This document shows, piece after piece, positions 42,658-51,241 of a DNA stretch of 55,130 bases. Below the pieces are notes generated by a model. It was not told the origin of the DNA, searched no databases, and saw only the letters and a program-made list of their open reading frames with translations. The stretch's first letter is position 1, and each line of letters opens with the position of its first letter. The position numbers were made by a program, and so were the translations under genes. The stretch spans positions 1 to 55,130 of the forward strand of contig CADCTC010000122.1 in the NCBI GenBank assembly GCA_902805635.1, read 5' to 3'. Origin of the DNA: an uncultured Chloroflexota bacterium. GTDB lineage: Bacteria > Chloroflexota > UBA11872 > UBA12225.

Positions 42658-45600
42658 TCACACCAGCCCCGGTGCATCCGCCAAATGGCGGTACAGCCGC
42701 GCTTGTGCCACGTCATCCGCCACCACGTAATACAACAGGGCTTCGGCCGATTCGCCGGGCGACAGTCGCAGCGGGAAGGTCATCGCCGGGTGCGCGCCGT
42801 CCAGTCCCATATCGCGGATGTCTGACACCCAGCTATTGTGCGACGCCGCCACTAGCGCGACGACTGGACTGCCAGCCGGGCCCGCCACCGCGCACCACTT
42901 GCCGGAGTCGCTCCAATTGCCGCTGTGCACTCGTTTCTGGGTGCGCTCCTCACCCAACCGCTCGTAGTGCAGCACGCCCGCCGTGCGGTCGCCACCCGGC
43001 TGCAAGAACGCGTGGAGGACGAACGTCCCCTCTATCCGCGCGTCGCCCTCATTTGTCACGGTCACCGGCACCGCCACTAGGTTGCTCTCCCCACACGTGA
43101 GATACGACACAGAGATGCGCAGTCCCGCGGCCGGTCGCACTCCGCTCGCCGAGTCGCCGCTCGTCAGCGCCATCGCCGTCACGCCGCGCCAGCGGACTCC
43201 CTGATTGCCCGTCACCTCCGCCTCGTGCCAGGTGAACGTCTCGCGCTCCAGCGGTCCTGGGTACACGGAGCGGCCTCCGCTTATTCCGGGATGAATGCCG
43301 CCATACCAGGGGTTGAACCAGACGAACGCTCCGGGCGCGTGGTCGGGCCGGTACAGCTGGTTCTGCCAGGCGCCATCCGTATCACGCACTTCCAGCTCCG
43401 CGATGCGCGCCATCTGGCTCGGGATCAGCCGCAGCCGCATGCGGCCATTGTCGATACGTACTACCTCCACCTCACCCTCACGGGCCGCCTCCACCTGCAC
43501 CGCTGCCCCACGGACCCCGGCGCGGATCAGCGCGGCGGCATAACGGTCGGTCGTCCGCTCGTGGTCGAGCACGATGGTTGCCGGCATGGCACGTGCGCCT
43601 TCCGGCAAGGCGACGCGCACCGGCACGCGCTGTGGCGCTCCCACGCTCAAACGGTCCACCCGTCCCTCGCCCGCCTGCACGCCGTCAACGTCCAACGCCA
43701 CCGTCCCGGAGAGCGAGCGGGTCCGTTCGCTGTCGAGCGCGAGCACCGTCTCTCCTTCGGACGTGTCGAAGGTGAAGCGTTCCAACTGCACACGGTGCGC
43801 CGGTCGCGGCGCCGGGGGCTCGGAGGGGCTCTCCGGCGCCACCAGCTGCCGCCACACGCTGCGCGCCGTGCGCCAGTCTCCTTGCCCCGCATAGAGGTAG
43901 AGTGGCTGCGTCTGCACGCTCGCCCCCGCCGTCAGCGTGCCCAAGTCCAGCAGCAGCTCGGGCGCGGCCCAGTTGGCGCCAATCTCCTTCGCCTCTCGCC
44001 AGAGGGTCGCCCCGACCCAGCCATCGGCGTACTCGGCCATCCAGCTCTCGGCGAAGCGTTCTGGCCGCATCACTTCCGGCTCAGCCCAATCGGGAAAGCG
44101 ACTGGAGTCCTCAACCACCAGCCCTGTCGTGAGCGGCGCCGCCACGCGCGAGCCGCCGAGCGTCATATCAAGGTTGACGTGCGTCTCCGCGCTGACCTGC
44201 AGCTCGCGCACACCCTCGCCCGCGTTTGTCGCCCGGTAAACGACGCGCACCAGTCCCGACGGGCTGACGTCGAGCTGGCGCTCGAACGTGATTCCAGGCA
44301 GCGCCGCGGGGCCCGTGGAGAGTGTCAGGCGGGTGGCCGAGTCATGCCGTTCAATGCGTGCCGCCCACGTGCTGCCCGTGAACACCGACGGCTCGAATGG
44401 CGGCCCCAGCGAGCAGGTGTGGCTGAGGATGCTCCGTCCGCTGTCCCTGTCCGCGATGCTGAAGCTAACCGACCAGTCGCCCCGCGGCGCTAGGGGCACA
44501 TCCAGCACCAGCCGGTCGGTGGACAGCCGTACGCGCTCTTCATCCTGCTCCACGAACACCGCGCCGAGCTCGCCGCTCAGGATGGTCTGCTCGTACAGCT
44601 TCGTTTGCCGCTCGCCATCCGTCCCTCTGAGTACCGCCAGCGCCCGCAGCGCGTGCATGCCGGCCTGATCGGCCCGCAGCGCCACCGCTGCCGACGCGCG
44701 CTGCCGCCCGCCGATTGTGAACTCGTGCTCGCTGGCAGCGAGCACCAGCCCGGGCGACGCGGCCAGGCGCAGCGTGCCGCTCGCCGTCTCGTCCAGCTGG
44801 TTCTCTAGCGTCAGCCACATCCGCCGCTCTACGCCGGGGACCAGCCACCGCTTTCCGCTCTCAAAAGACACGTCCACCGGCTGCACCGGCCGCGTCCCTG
44901 CCAGCAGCTGCAACGGCTGCCCGTCCACCACGAGCGTCGAGCGCACCCGGTTCGACGGCCGGTTCGGTGGCGCGTCGAACGCCGGCTGCTCGGCAGAGAC
45001 GGCAGCGCTCCATTCCTGCGTGCGCTCCACCGTCGCCGACGCCTGCAAGGCGCAGCGCACCGCGCCCTCCCCGTCGGCCAGTACACTCACCGATACTGGC
45101 CGGCCGGTGTGGTTCTCCACGCGCCAGCGCGCCAGCCGGCGTCCGCCGATGGGCACCAGGGGATCGTCCAACTCCAGGCTGGCGGACAGGTCATCGGTTT
45201 CGATGGCGCATACGCCCCGCGCCCGCCGGTCAATGACCACCTTCAGGCGCCGGCCATCGTGTTCCCACGCGTAGGTATAGACCTCCGCCTTGCCTCGTTT
45301 CTCCTCGTCCGGGGCAAGTGAGAGGTCGCGCCGGAAGTCGCGGTACCAATCGGCCTGGCGGAAGAACGCCTGTGCCGGCGGCAGCCGGAAGATCAGCGGC
45401 AGGTAATTCTCCATCTTCACGCTGGTGTCCGGCGCCCAGAAGTAGCCGCTCTTCTTGTAGAGCGGTACCGCCTTGAGGTTGCCGGCCCACGTGTTCAGGT
45501 CCAGCCGCGCGTAGCCCAGCTCCACCGTGCGCCGCAGCGCCGCCCACAGCAGGTCACGGCCGATGCCTTGACCGTGCCAATCGGGATGCGCGCTGAGGGT

Positions 45601-45918
45601 GCCTACATACGCCGTGTTGACCTCCCCCGCGTATTCGAAGAGCGAGCAGTACCCCACCGCTCGCTCCTCCCCGGTGCCGGCATCCGGCCGGAACACCAGG
45701 AAGACCGCCAGCGCATTCAGGTCGCGGTGCTCCTGCCGCACCCGTGCCGCGGTCGAATGCTCCCCACCTCCCGGCCCCCAAGACGGCCACGCGATGGCGC
45801 TCTCGCGCCACATGCGCGCCACCGCCTCCGCGTCCTCGTCCCGGTACTCGCGCACGTGCGGCAGCGGCGGACTGATCTCAAATGGCAGGTCAACCGCCGC
45901 GGCGGGTGCGGAGGACAT
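42658..45918 (-). CDS. GNAT acetyltransferase fused to a large beta-rich C-terminal region
   Basis: Residues about 20-180 form a GNAT domain: VGYCSLFEYAG, VGTLSAHPDWHGQGIGRDLL with the acetyl-CoA loop (115-120), and LNTWAGNLKAVPLYKKSGY. The other 900 residues are not a GNAT. They look beta-rich, with repeated Arg/Val-rich strands, and near residues 870-990 have RMRLRLIPSQMARIAELEVR and NPWYGGIHPGISGG, which recall galactose-mutarotase-like carbohydrate folds. No signal peptide or membrane helix is seen, so the protein seems cytosolic. The ATG at 45918 is five bases after the upstream gene. A deacetylase-family gene follows. Function beyond acetyl transfer is not assigned. Confidence 0.8.
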   Translation of the reverse strand: MSSAPAAAVDLPFEISPPLPHVREYRDEDAEAVARMWRESAIAWPSWGPGGGEHSTAARVRQEHRDLNALAVFLVFRPDAGTGEERAVGYCSLFEYAGEVNTAYVGTLSAHPDWHGQGIGRDLLWAALRRTVELGYARLDLNTWAGNLKAVPLYKKSGYFWAPDTSVKMENYLPLIFRLPPAQAFFRQADWYRDFRRDLSLAPDEEKRGKAEVYTYAWEHDGRRLKVVIDRRARGVCAIETDDLSASLELDDPLVPIGGRRLARWRVENHTGRPVSVSVLADGEGAVRCALQASATVERTQEWSAAVSAEQPAFDAPPNRPSNRVRSTLVVDGQPLQLLAGTRPVQPVDVSFESGKRWLVPGVERRMWLTLENQLDETASGTLRLAASPGLVLAASEHEFTIGGRQRASAAVALRADQAGMHALRALAVLRGTDGERQTKLYEQTILSGELGAVFVEQDEERVRLSTDRLVLDVPLAPRGDWSVSFSIADRDSGRSILSHTCSLGPPFEPSVFTGSTWAARIERHDSATRLTLSTGPAALPGITFERQLDVSPSGLVRVVYRATNAGEGVRELQVSAETHVNLDMTLGGSRVAAPLTTGLVVEDSSRFPDWAEPEVMRPERFAESWMAEYADGWVGATLWREAKEIGANWAAPELLLDLGTLTAGASVQTQPLYLYAGQGDWRTARSVWRQLVAPESPSEPPAPRPAHRVQLERFTFDTSEGETVLALDSERTRSLSGTVALDVDGVQAGEGRVDRLSVGAPQRVPVRVALPEGARAMPATIVLDHERTTDRYAAALIRAGVRGAAVQVEAAREGEVEVVRIDNGRMRLRLIPSQMARIAELEVRDTDGAWQNQLYRPDHAPGAFVWFNPWYGGIHPGISGGRSVYPGPLERETFTWHEAEVTGNQGVRWRGVTAMALTSGDSASGVRPAAGLRISVSYLTCGESNLVAVPVTVTNEGDARIEGTFVLHAFLQPGGDRTAGVLHYERLGEERTQKRVHSGNWSDSGKWCAVAGPAGSPVVALVAASHNSWVSDIRDMGLDGAHPAMTFPLRLSPGESAEALLYYVVADDVAQARLYRHLADAPGLV

Positions 45919-45923
45919 CCGTC

Positions 45924-46361
45924 TCAGGCGCGGCCGCGTTCTGCCAGCCAGCCGCCGAACGCGGCCGGAATGAGGTTGAGCAGATCGCCGATCACGATGC
46001 CGCCCATGTTCATGCGCGGCAGCGCTGCCGGTCCAGCCTCCTGAACTAGCTGCGCCTCGTGGATCGCGTTCAACGCCGCCCACACCACGATGAACACCAC
46101 CGCGACGGCCACACCGTTCATGAAGCCCGACACCGTCGCCAGGCGTCCCGCGAGATAGCCGCCCGCGAGAAGGGCCGCGAACTGGATCACCGGCAAGACG
46201 TACAGCTGCGCCGCGACACCGCTCGCAGAGGCCGCGAAGCCGAGCAGGCGCAGCAGCAAGAACGCCAGTAGAATGCCCGCGGCGATAGGGACAAGCTGCA
46301 GCTTGATGGGGCGCGGCGCGCCCCGCTGCTCAGCTGGGCTCCGCTCAGCGTCCGCGGTCAT
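45924..46361 (-). CDS. Membrane protein with about four transmembrane helices
   Basis: The 145-residue product has a hydrophilic start, then hydrophobic segments at LVPIAAGILLAFLLLRLLGF, LYVLPVIQFAALLAGGYLAG, GFMNGVAVAVVFIVVWAALN and MGGIVIGDLLNLIPAAFGGW. It resembles the small membrane proteins of the TIGR04086 kind only in layout. The ATG at 46361 overlaps the XRE gene end by 17 bases; an earlier start at 46460 would add a low-complexity tail and a 116-base overlap, so I reject it. It is between the regulator and the acetyltransferase in one run of genes. Confidence 0.72.
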   Translation of the reverse strand: MTADAERSPAEQRGAPRPIKLQLVPIAAGILLAFLLLRLLGFAASASGVAAQLYVLPVIQFAALLAGGYLAGRLATVSGFMNGVAVAVVFIVVWAALNAIHEAQLVQEAGPAALPRMNMGGIVIGDLLNLIPAAFGGWLAERGRA

Positions 46362-46704
46362 CCGGCGCGGCGCTGCCGTCAGTCCCACTGGCCTTACCGG
46401 CGGCTCCGGCGGCGCCGGCCGCGCCTTGACCGTCACCACCCTCCGCGTTGTAGCCACCAAACCCGGCCCGCTCCGCGATCAGGCTCAGCAGGCGTGCGGA
46501 TGCGCCCCGCGGCTGGTACATGCCGGTCTCCCACTCGCTCACCGTCTGCTGGCGCGTGCCGAGCTCGTCCGAGAGCTGTTGCTGCGTGAACTTGAGGTGC
46601 CGGCGCAGCTCACGCACGCGTGTCGCGTCCCATGCGTCATACCGTGCGCGGCGGGGTCGCGCAGCCCGGCGAGTCGCCGGGCCGCCCGTTGACTGATCTT
46701 CCAT
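46345..46704 (-). CDS. XRE-family DNA-binding regulator
   Basis: The 119-residue protein has a helix-turn-helix with WDATRVRELRRHLKFTQQQL, SDELGTRQQTVSEWETGMY and RLLSLIAERAGF (about residues 24-80), flanked by an Arg-rich start and a Gly/Ala-rich tail. It probably controls its own operon (membrane protein, acetyltransferase fusion, deacetylase). TAGGA lies close before the ATG at 46704; an ATG at 46722 is an alternative. A palindrome TCCCGTGTACGGGA upstream is a candidate operator. Confidence 0.83.
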   Translation of the reverse strand: MEDQSTGGPATRRAARPRRARYDAWDATRVRELRRHLKFTQQQLSDELGTRQQTVSEWETGMYQPRGASARLLSLIAERAGFGGYNAEGGDGQGAAGAAGAAGKASGTDGSAAPDDRGR

Positions 46705-46744
46705 GGTTCCTATGGTACCCATTGCCTTCGCTGTGACTTGGCGT

Positions 46745-46758
46745 TCCCGTGTACGGGA
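46745..46758. promoter_or_regulatory. Candidate operator TCCCGTGTACGGGA
   Basis: The site has six-base arms around GT and lies between the TATACT box (46779-46784, minus strand) and the XRE start. A binding protein here would block transcription. A related site, TCCCGTTCACGAGT (48144-48157), shares 10 of 14 bases. Confidence 0.4.
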
Positions 46759-46778
46759 GTCCTCACGTCGCCGTTGAA

Positions 46779-46784
46779 AGTATA
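46779..46784 (-). promoter_or_regulatory. -10 hexamer TATACT upstream of the XRE gene
   Basis: TATACT on the minus strand lies 74 bases before the ATG at 46704 and just after the epimerase stop. No clear -35 box is seen. The sequence AGTATACT is symmetric, so it also reads TATACT on the plus strand. Confidence 0.45.
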
Positions 46785-46797
46785 CTCGCTTGCGTGT

Positions 46798-47943
46798 TCA
46801 GCGCGCCAGCGGCTCGCCGGCTGCCGTCACGGTCGGTTCGGCGTGGCCGCCGGGGTCGCCGGCAATGTCGCGCGCGTACCACTCCACACAGGTGCGCAGC
46901 GCTTCCTCAAATGGCGTCTCCGCCTCGTACCCCAGTAGCCGCCGCGCCTTGCGCAGGTCCGCCCAGGTGCGCCGCGCATCCATAGGGTGCTCTGGCGCAG
47001 GCTCGGTCACCACCGGCTTGCGCGTGATCTCTCCTAACAGCGCGAGGTACTCGTTGAGCGTCACCGGGTGGTCATTGCCCAGGTTGATGATCTCGTAGTC
47101 CTCGCCGGGTTCCACCCGTCCCGCCGCCGCGCGCTCGAACCGATCGAGTGCAAGCATGATCCCGCGTACGATGTCCCCCACGTAGGTGTAGTCGCGCGCC
47201 GTCGTCCCGTCGCCAAACTTCTTGATCGGCCGCCCGTGCCACACGGCGTCCGTGAAGGAATAGGGCGAGAGGTCCGTCCGCGCCCGCGGACCGACAACGC
47301 CGAAGAACCGCAGGCAGGTCACACGCAACGCCGTGAGCTGGACGTACGCGTGCGCCAGCAGCTCGCAGGCTCGCTTGGTGGCGCCGTACACCGACAGCGG
47401 CCGGTCGGCAGCCATGTCTTCGGAGAAAGAACCATCCCACCCCGGCGGTCCGCTCCCGTACACCGTGCTGCTCGATGCCATCACCAGGTGCCCCTGCCCG
47501 CCCCCCATGCCATACCGCCGGCACGCCTCCAGCACCTCCGTCGTCGCGATCACATTTGCAGACACGTAGTCCTGCGCGTCGCCGATCGGCCCCCGCACGC
47601 CCGCCCGTGCAGCCAGGTGCACCACGCGCCGCACCGGCATGCCACCCACCGCTGCCTCCGTGAACAGCCGGTCCAGCACACTTGAGTCGCGCGCGTCCCC
47701 CTCTACGAGCTGGAAGGCAGGCCCACCGTTCCCAAACTCTCCAGCCACGCTTGCCGCGGTGCGCTGCACCGCCGCCAGGTTGGCGCGCTTGCGCGCCGGA
47801 TCGTAGTGAGCTGTAAAAGAATCGAGGCCTACCACCCGATCCCCCCGCCGCAGCAGCGCCTCGCACAGATGGCTGCCGATATAGCCCGCCGCACCGGTCA
47901 CGATCACAGCCGGGCGAGGCGTGGCCGGCGTAACCGCGTTCAC
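46798..47943 (-). CDS. NAD-dependent sugar-nucleotide epimerase/dehydratase
   Basis: The 381-residue protein is an extended short-chain dehydrogenase. It has VTGAAGYIGSHLCEALL (NAD loop, about residues 14-30), VVHLAARAGVRGPI, MASSSTVYGSG, and LSVYGATKRACE with the catalytic tyrosine and lysine. It most resembles UDP-glucuronate 4-epimerases, through the AARAGVR and ARTDLSPYSFTDAV patterns. The GTG at 47943 overlaps the stop of a 51-codon gene as GTGA, which sets the start; starts farther upstream would give a hydrophilic extension with no family match. It probably makes a nucleotide sugar for the surface glycan. Confidence 0.87.
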   Translation of the reverse strand: MNAVTPATPRPAVIVTGAAGYIGSHLCEALLRRGDRVVGLDSFTAHYDPARKRANLAAVQRTAASVAGEFGNGGPAFQLVEGDARDSSVLDRLFTEAAVGGMPVRRVVHLAARAGVRGPIGDAQDYVSANVIATTEVLEACRRYGMGGGQGHLVMASSSTVYGSGPPGWDGSFSEDMAADRPLSVYGATKRACELLAHAYVQLTALRVTCLRFFGVVGPRARTDLSPYSFTDAVWHGRPIKKFGDGTTARDYTYVGDIVRGIMLALDRFERAAAGRVEPGEDYEIINLGNDHPVTLNEYLALLGEITRKPVVTEPAPEHPMDARRTWADLRKARRLLGYEAETPFEEALRTCVEWYARDIAGDPGGHAEPTVTAAGEPLAR

Positions 47944-48095
47944 GGCTGTCCGCACGTGGGCACGACCATCGTCAGTACGACCAGGATGCTCACGGCCAGG
48001 AACGCGTAGTACATCCGCCGGCTTGGCCCGGTCCCGCCACTCCGTCGCTTGCCAGGCCGTGTCCGCTGTGCCCGGCGCACTGTCCGCGTCGCCAT
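47940..48095 (-). CDS. Small single-pass membrane protein, 51 residues
   Basis: The product has a basic N-terminus (MATRTVRRAQRTRPGKRRSG) and one membrane helix, MYYAFLAVSILVVLTMVVPT, ending TCGQP. The ATG at 48095 is six bases after TAAAAT, a leaderless start, and the stop overlaps the epimerase start as GTGA. The frame differs from that of the long upstream extension of the epimerase. Helix, positive-inside charge, promoter and coupling together make it a real gene. No family is known to me. It may anchor or regulate the epimerase. Confidence 0.68.
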   Translation of the reverse strand: MATRTVRRAQRTRPGKRRSGGTGPSRRMYYAFLAVSILVVLTMVVPTCGQP

Positions 48096-48101
48096 TCAGT
48101 G

Positions 48102-48107
48102 ATTTTA
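48102..48107 (-). promoter_or_regulatory. -10 hexamer TAAAAT, leaderless type
   Basis: On the minus strand TAAAAT is followed by CACTGA and the ATG at 48095. Transcription would start at the A of the ATG. No -35 box is convincing. Confidence 0.55.
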
Positions 48108-48143
48108 CGCGGCTCCTCGGCGGCTCCTGTGGTGTACTGGCGC

Positions 48144-48187
48144 TCCCGTTCACGAGTACACAGGTGGGATACTATCCAACGAAGGAG
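48144..48187 (+). promoter_or_regulatory. Promoter and ribosome-binding site region of gap
   Basis: TGGGATACTAT (48165-48175) gives a likely extended -10 (TG-n-GATACT), and GAAGGAG (48181-48187) lies eight bases before the ATG at 48196. GTGTACT (48132-48138) and AGTACAC (48155-48161) are inverted arms around the -35 position, and the operator-like TCCCGTTCACGAGT (48144-48157) lies between them. Confidence 0.55.
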
Positions 48188-48195
48188 CACGTAGC

Positions 48196-49215
48196 ATGCG
48201 CATCGGCATCAATGGATTCGGCCGCATCGGCCGGCAAGCGTACAAGGCAATTATCGAGCGCCACCCGGACCTTGAGGTGGTTGCGATCAACGACCTGTTT
48301 GATACGGCGACCAACGCCCACCTGTTCAAGTACGACAGCAACTATGGTGGTTTCAAGGGCACCGTCGAAGCGAAGGACAATGCGCTGATCGTCAACGGCA
48401 AGCACGTTGAGGTCACCGCCGAGCGCGACTGGGCCAAGCTTGACTGGGGCGGCCGGGGCATCGACCTAGTCATCGAGTCGACCGGCGTGGGCACCAACCG
48501 GCCGGATGCCGAGAAGCACCTGCAGGCTGGCGCCAAGAAAGTCATCATCTCTGCCCCTGCCAAGGGCGAAGACATCACCATCGTGCTCGGCGTCAACCAG
48601 GACAAGTACGACCCTGAGTCGCACGCCATCATCAGCAACGCGTCGTGCACCACCAACGGCCTGGCACCGGTGGTCAAGGTGATGCGCGACGAGTTCGGGA
48701 TCATCAAGGGCATGATGACCACGGTGCACTCCTACACCAACTCGCAGAAGATCCTGGACCTGGCATCCAAGGACTTGCGCGAGGCGCGTGCGGGCGCCAT
48801 GAACATCGTGCCGACCTCCACCGGCGCCGCCCGCGCCGTGGCGCTGGTCATCCCTGAGGTGAAGGGAATCGTAGATGGTCTGGCCTACCGCGTGCCCACT
48901 CCAACAGTCTCCATCGTCGAGTTCGTGTTCCTCGCCGAGCGTGACACCACAGTGGACGAAGTAAACGCCGCCCTGCGTCGCGCCTCCGAGGGCCCCATGA
49001 AGGGCGTGCTGGCGCTGACCGACGAGCCGCTCGTCTCGATGGATCTCAAGGGCAACCAGAACTCCTCTATCGTCGACTCGCTGGTCACGATGGTGGTGGG
49101 CGGCAACATGGTCAAGGTGGCGTCTTGGTACGACAACGAGTGGGGCTACGCCTGTCGCGTCTCCGACCTGGCGCACTTGGTCGCCAGCAAAGTCCCCGCG
49201 ACCGCAGCGGCCTGA
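48196..49215 (+). CDS. gap: Glyceraldehyde-3-phosphate dehydrogenase
   Basis: The 339-residue glycolytic enzyme begins [19 protein letters not shown], has the catalytic cysteine in [12 protein letters not shown] near residue 153, [12 protein letters not shown], and [19 protein letters not shown] near the end. After strand 1 the sequence [20 protein letters not shown] has the aspartate typical of NAD preference. It is the first gene of gap-pgk-tpiA, an arrangement seen in many bacteria. It has a real ribosome-binding site, in contrast with the leaderless genes around it. Confidence 0.97.
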   Translation: MRIGINGFGRIGRQAYKAIIERHPDLEVVAINDLFDTATNAHLFKYDSNYGGFKGTVEAKDNALIVNGKHVEVTAERDWAKLDWGGRGIDLVIESTGVGTNRPDAEKHLQAGAKKVIISAPAKGEDITIVLGVNQDKYDPESHAIISNASCTTNGLAPVVKVMRDEFGIIKGMMTTVHSYTNSQKILDLASKDLREARAGAMNIVPTSTGAARAVALVIPEVKGIVDGLAYRVPTPTVSIVEFVFLAERDTTVDEVNAALRRASEGPMKGVLALTDEPLVSMDLKGNQNSSIVDSLVTMVVGGNMVKVASWYDNEWGYACRVSDLAHLVASKVPATAAA

Positions 49216-49221
49216 GGCTGT

Positions 49222-50406
49222 ATGAAGCGCAAGCGTAGCGTGGAGGACCTGGACGCGCAGGCCAAGCGCGTGCTCGTCAGGGTGGACTTCAACGTGCCGC
49301 TCGACGGCGACCGTATCACCGACGACACGCGCATCCGCGCCGCCGTGCCGACTATCCGGGCGCTCCAGGAGCGTGGGGCGAAAGTCATCCTGGTCAGCCA
49401 CCTGGGCCGTCCGGACGGCAAGGTAGTGCAGGAGCTGCGCCTCGCGCCGGTCGCCGCCCGTCTTGGAGAGCTGCTTGACGCTCCCGTTGCCACGTGTCCA
49501 GACGTGGTCGGGCCGGAAGCGCAGCGTGCGGTGGAGCAGTTGCCGGCGGGTGGCGTACTTTTGCTGGAGAACGTGCGCTTCCACGCCGAGGAGGAGCAGA
49601 ACGACCCGGCATTCGCCAAGCAGCTGGCATCGCTGGCCGACGTGTACGTGAATGACGCCTTTGGCACCGCGCACCGCGCCCATGCGTCTACCGAGGGAGT
49701 AGCCCATCACCTCCCCTCGGCTGCTGGTCTGCTGATGCAGAAAGAGATCGACATCATGGGCCGCGCCCTGCTGCGGCCTGACCGTCCGTTCGTCGCCATC
49801 GTCGGCGGCAAGAAGGTGTCGGACAAGATCGGCGTGCTGAACAACCTGATCCAGCGTGCCGATCGCATCCTCATGGGCGGCGCCATGGCCAACACGTTCC
49901 TCAAGGCGCACGCGCTGGACATCGGCAAGTCGTACTTCGAGGAGGATGCTATCGACGTCGCTTCGAGCCTCATTAAGGAGGCTCGCGCTGCTGGAAAAGT
50001 GTTCCTGCTCCCCCGTGATGCCACCGTGGCGACCGCCATTGACCCTAACGCGCTGCACCACGTCGTGCCGGTCACCGAGGTGCCACCGGCGCAGATGATC
50101 GTCGACATTGGTCCGGAGACCATCGCCCAGTACAAGCAGCAGCTATCAGACGCCAAGACGGTCATCTGGAATGGTCCGATGGGCGTCACCGAGATCGAGG
50201 CGTTCGCCACCGGCACGCGCAAGATCGCCCGCGCGCTCGGCAAGGTGCAGGGCACCACCATCGTCGGTGGGGGCGATTCGGTGGCGGCTCTGGAGCAGGC
50301 GGGCCTGGCAGGCCAGATCACCCACGTCTCTACCGGCGGCGGCGCGTCACTCGAGTTCCTCGAAGGCCGCGACCTCCCCGGCATCGCTGCGCTGGAGGAC
50401 GCCTAA
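49222..50406 (+). CDS. pgk: Phosphoglycerate kinase
   Basis: The 394-residue enzyme transfers phosphate from 1,3-bisphosphoglycerate to ADP. It has VLVRVDFNVPLDGDRITDD, ILVSHLGRPDG, LLENVRFHAEEE, YVNDAFGTAHRAHAS, AIVGGKKVSDKIGVLNNL, WNGPMGVTEIEAFATGT and IVGGGDSVAALEQAG. The start is six bases after the gap stop. A long open frame on the opposite strand (48466-50061) is a shadow of gap and pgk. Confidence 0.97.
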   Translation: MKRKRSVEDLDAQAKRVLVRVDFNVPLDGDRITDDTRIRAAVPTIRALQERGAKVILVSHLGRPDGKVVQELRLAPVAARLGELLDAPVATCPDVVGPEAQRAVEQLPAGGVLLLENVRFHAEEEQNDPAFAKQLASLADVYVNDAFGTAHRAHASTEGVAHHLPSAAGLLMQKEIDIMGRALLRPDRPFVAIVGGKKVSDKIGVLNNLIQRADRILMGGAMANTFLKAHALDIGKSYFEEDAIDVASSLIKEARAAGKVFLLPRDATVATAIDPNALHHVVPVTEVPPAQMIVDIGPETIAQYKQQLSDAKTVIWNGPMGVTEIEAFATGTRKIARALGKVQGTTIVGGGDSVAALEQAGLAGQITHVSTGGGASLEFLEGRDLPGIAALEDA

Positions 50407-50412
50407 ACAGAC

Positions 50413-51183
50413 ATGCCAGCGCAAGAGCGCCGCCCCATCGTGGCCGGCAATTGGAAGATGAACACTACGCTCTCCGAAGCGATTCAGCTTGCGTCGGACG
50501 TGCGTGAGCCGCTTGCGACGCTGGCCGGCGTCGAATCCGTGCTCTGCCCCCCCTTCATCTCTCTCGCTGCCGTGCGTGACGCCGTGGCCGGATCACCAGT
50601 GGCGTTAGGCGCCCAGAACTGCCACTTCGAGGCGAAGGGCGCCTTCACCGGCGAGGTGTCGCCGGCAATGCTGGCCGACCTGAGCTGCCAGTACGTGATC
50701 GTGGGGCATTCTGAGCGACGGGCGCTATTCGGCGAGGACGACGCACTGGTGGGCCGTAAGCTGCGCGCTGCCCAGGCGCACGGCCTCTCAGTCATCCTGT
50801 GCGTTGGCGAGAACCTCGAACAGCGCGAGAGCGGCCAGACCGACGCGGTCGTCGGCGGCCAGGCTCGCGGCGCCCTCGAAGGGCTCGAAGCGTCAGCGTG
50901 GGACCGGTTGGTGATCGCCTATGAGCCGGTGTGGGCCATCGGCACCGGCCGCGCCGCCACGTCGGCCCAGGCGAACGAGACCATCGGCGCCATCCGCCGG
51001 GTCGTAGCAGACCTGGCGGGCGAGGAGATCGCGGGCCGGCTGCGCATTCAGTATGGCGGCAGCGTGACCCCTGCCAACGCCGCGGAGCTGTTCGCCCAGC
51101 CGGAGATTGACGGCGCTCTGGTCGGCGGCGCATCACTCAAGGCGGTGGACTTCGTCGCCATCTGCCGCGCCGCGGCGACCTAA
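50413..51183 (+). CDS. tpiA: Triosephosphate isomerase
   Basis: The 256-residue TIM barrel interconverts dihydroxyacetone phosphate and glyceraldehyde 3-phosphate. It has VAGNWKMNTT with the catalytic lysine, IVGHSERRALFGE with the histidine, AYEPVWAIGTGRAAT with the glutamate and the mobile loop, and IQYGGSVTPANA. It starts six bases after pgk. A perfect 26-base palindrome follows the stop. Confidence 0.97.
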   Translation: MPAQERRPIVAGNWKMNTTLSEAIQLASDVREPLATLAGVESVLCPPFISLAAVRDAVAGSPVALGAQNCHFEAKGAFTGEVSPAMLADLSCQYVIVGHSERRALFGEDDALVGRKLRAAQAHGLSVILCVGENLEQRESGQTDAVVGGQARGALEGLEASAWDRLVIAYEPVWAIGTGRAATSAQANETIGAIRRVVADLAGEEIAGRLRIQYGGSVTPANAAELFAQPEIDGALVGGASLKAVDFVAICRAAAT

Positions 51184-51200
51184 TCTCGGCCTTCGGCCAC

Positions 51201-51226
51201 GCCGTCCCTTTCGCGAAAGGGACGGC
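51201..51226 (+). terminator. Perfect palindrome after tpiA, possible terminator
   Basis: GCCGTCCCTTTCG and its exact complement CGAAAGGGACGGC form 13-base arms without a free loop in DNA; the RNA hairpin would have a CGCG or TCGCGA loop. The following CGGTTAGGTC is poor in T, so termination may be weak or Rho-assisted. The tail TTAGG recalls the dispersed elements at 5811 and 12587. Confidence 0.55.
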
Positions 51227-51235
51227 GGTTAGGTC

Positions 51236-51241
51236 TATACT
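51236..51241 (+). promoter_or_regulatory. -10 hexamer TATACT for secG
   Basis: TATACT ends nine bases before the secG ATG at 51251, so the transcript leader would be about three bases. No ribosome-binding site and no good -35 box are present. Confidence 0.5.

Noticed and set aside
46781-46796. TATACT-7-GTG on the plus strand, a possible leaderless start
   Set aside because: The frame that follows lies opposite the epimerase and has no coding character; the hexamer is part of a symmetric AGTATACT that better serves the minus-strand XRE gene.
48466-50061. A 531-codon open frame on the minus strand opposite gap and pgk
   Set aside because: It mirrors two unmistakable glycolytic genes, is His/Gly/Val-rich as high-GC shadow frames are, and has no start signal or family motif.
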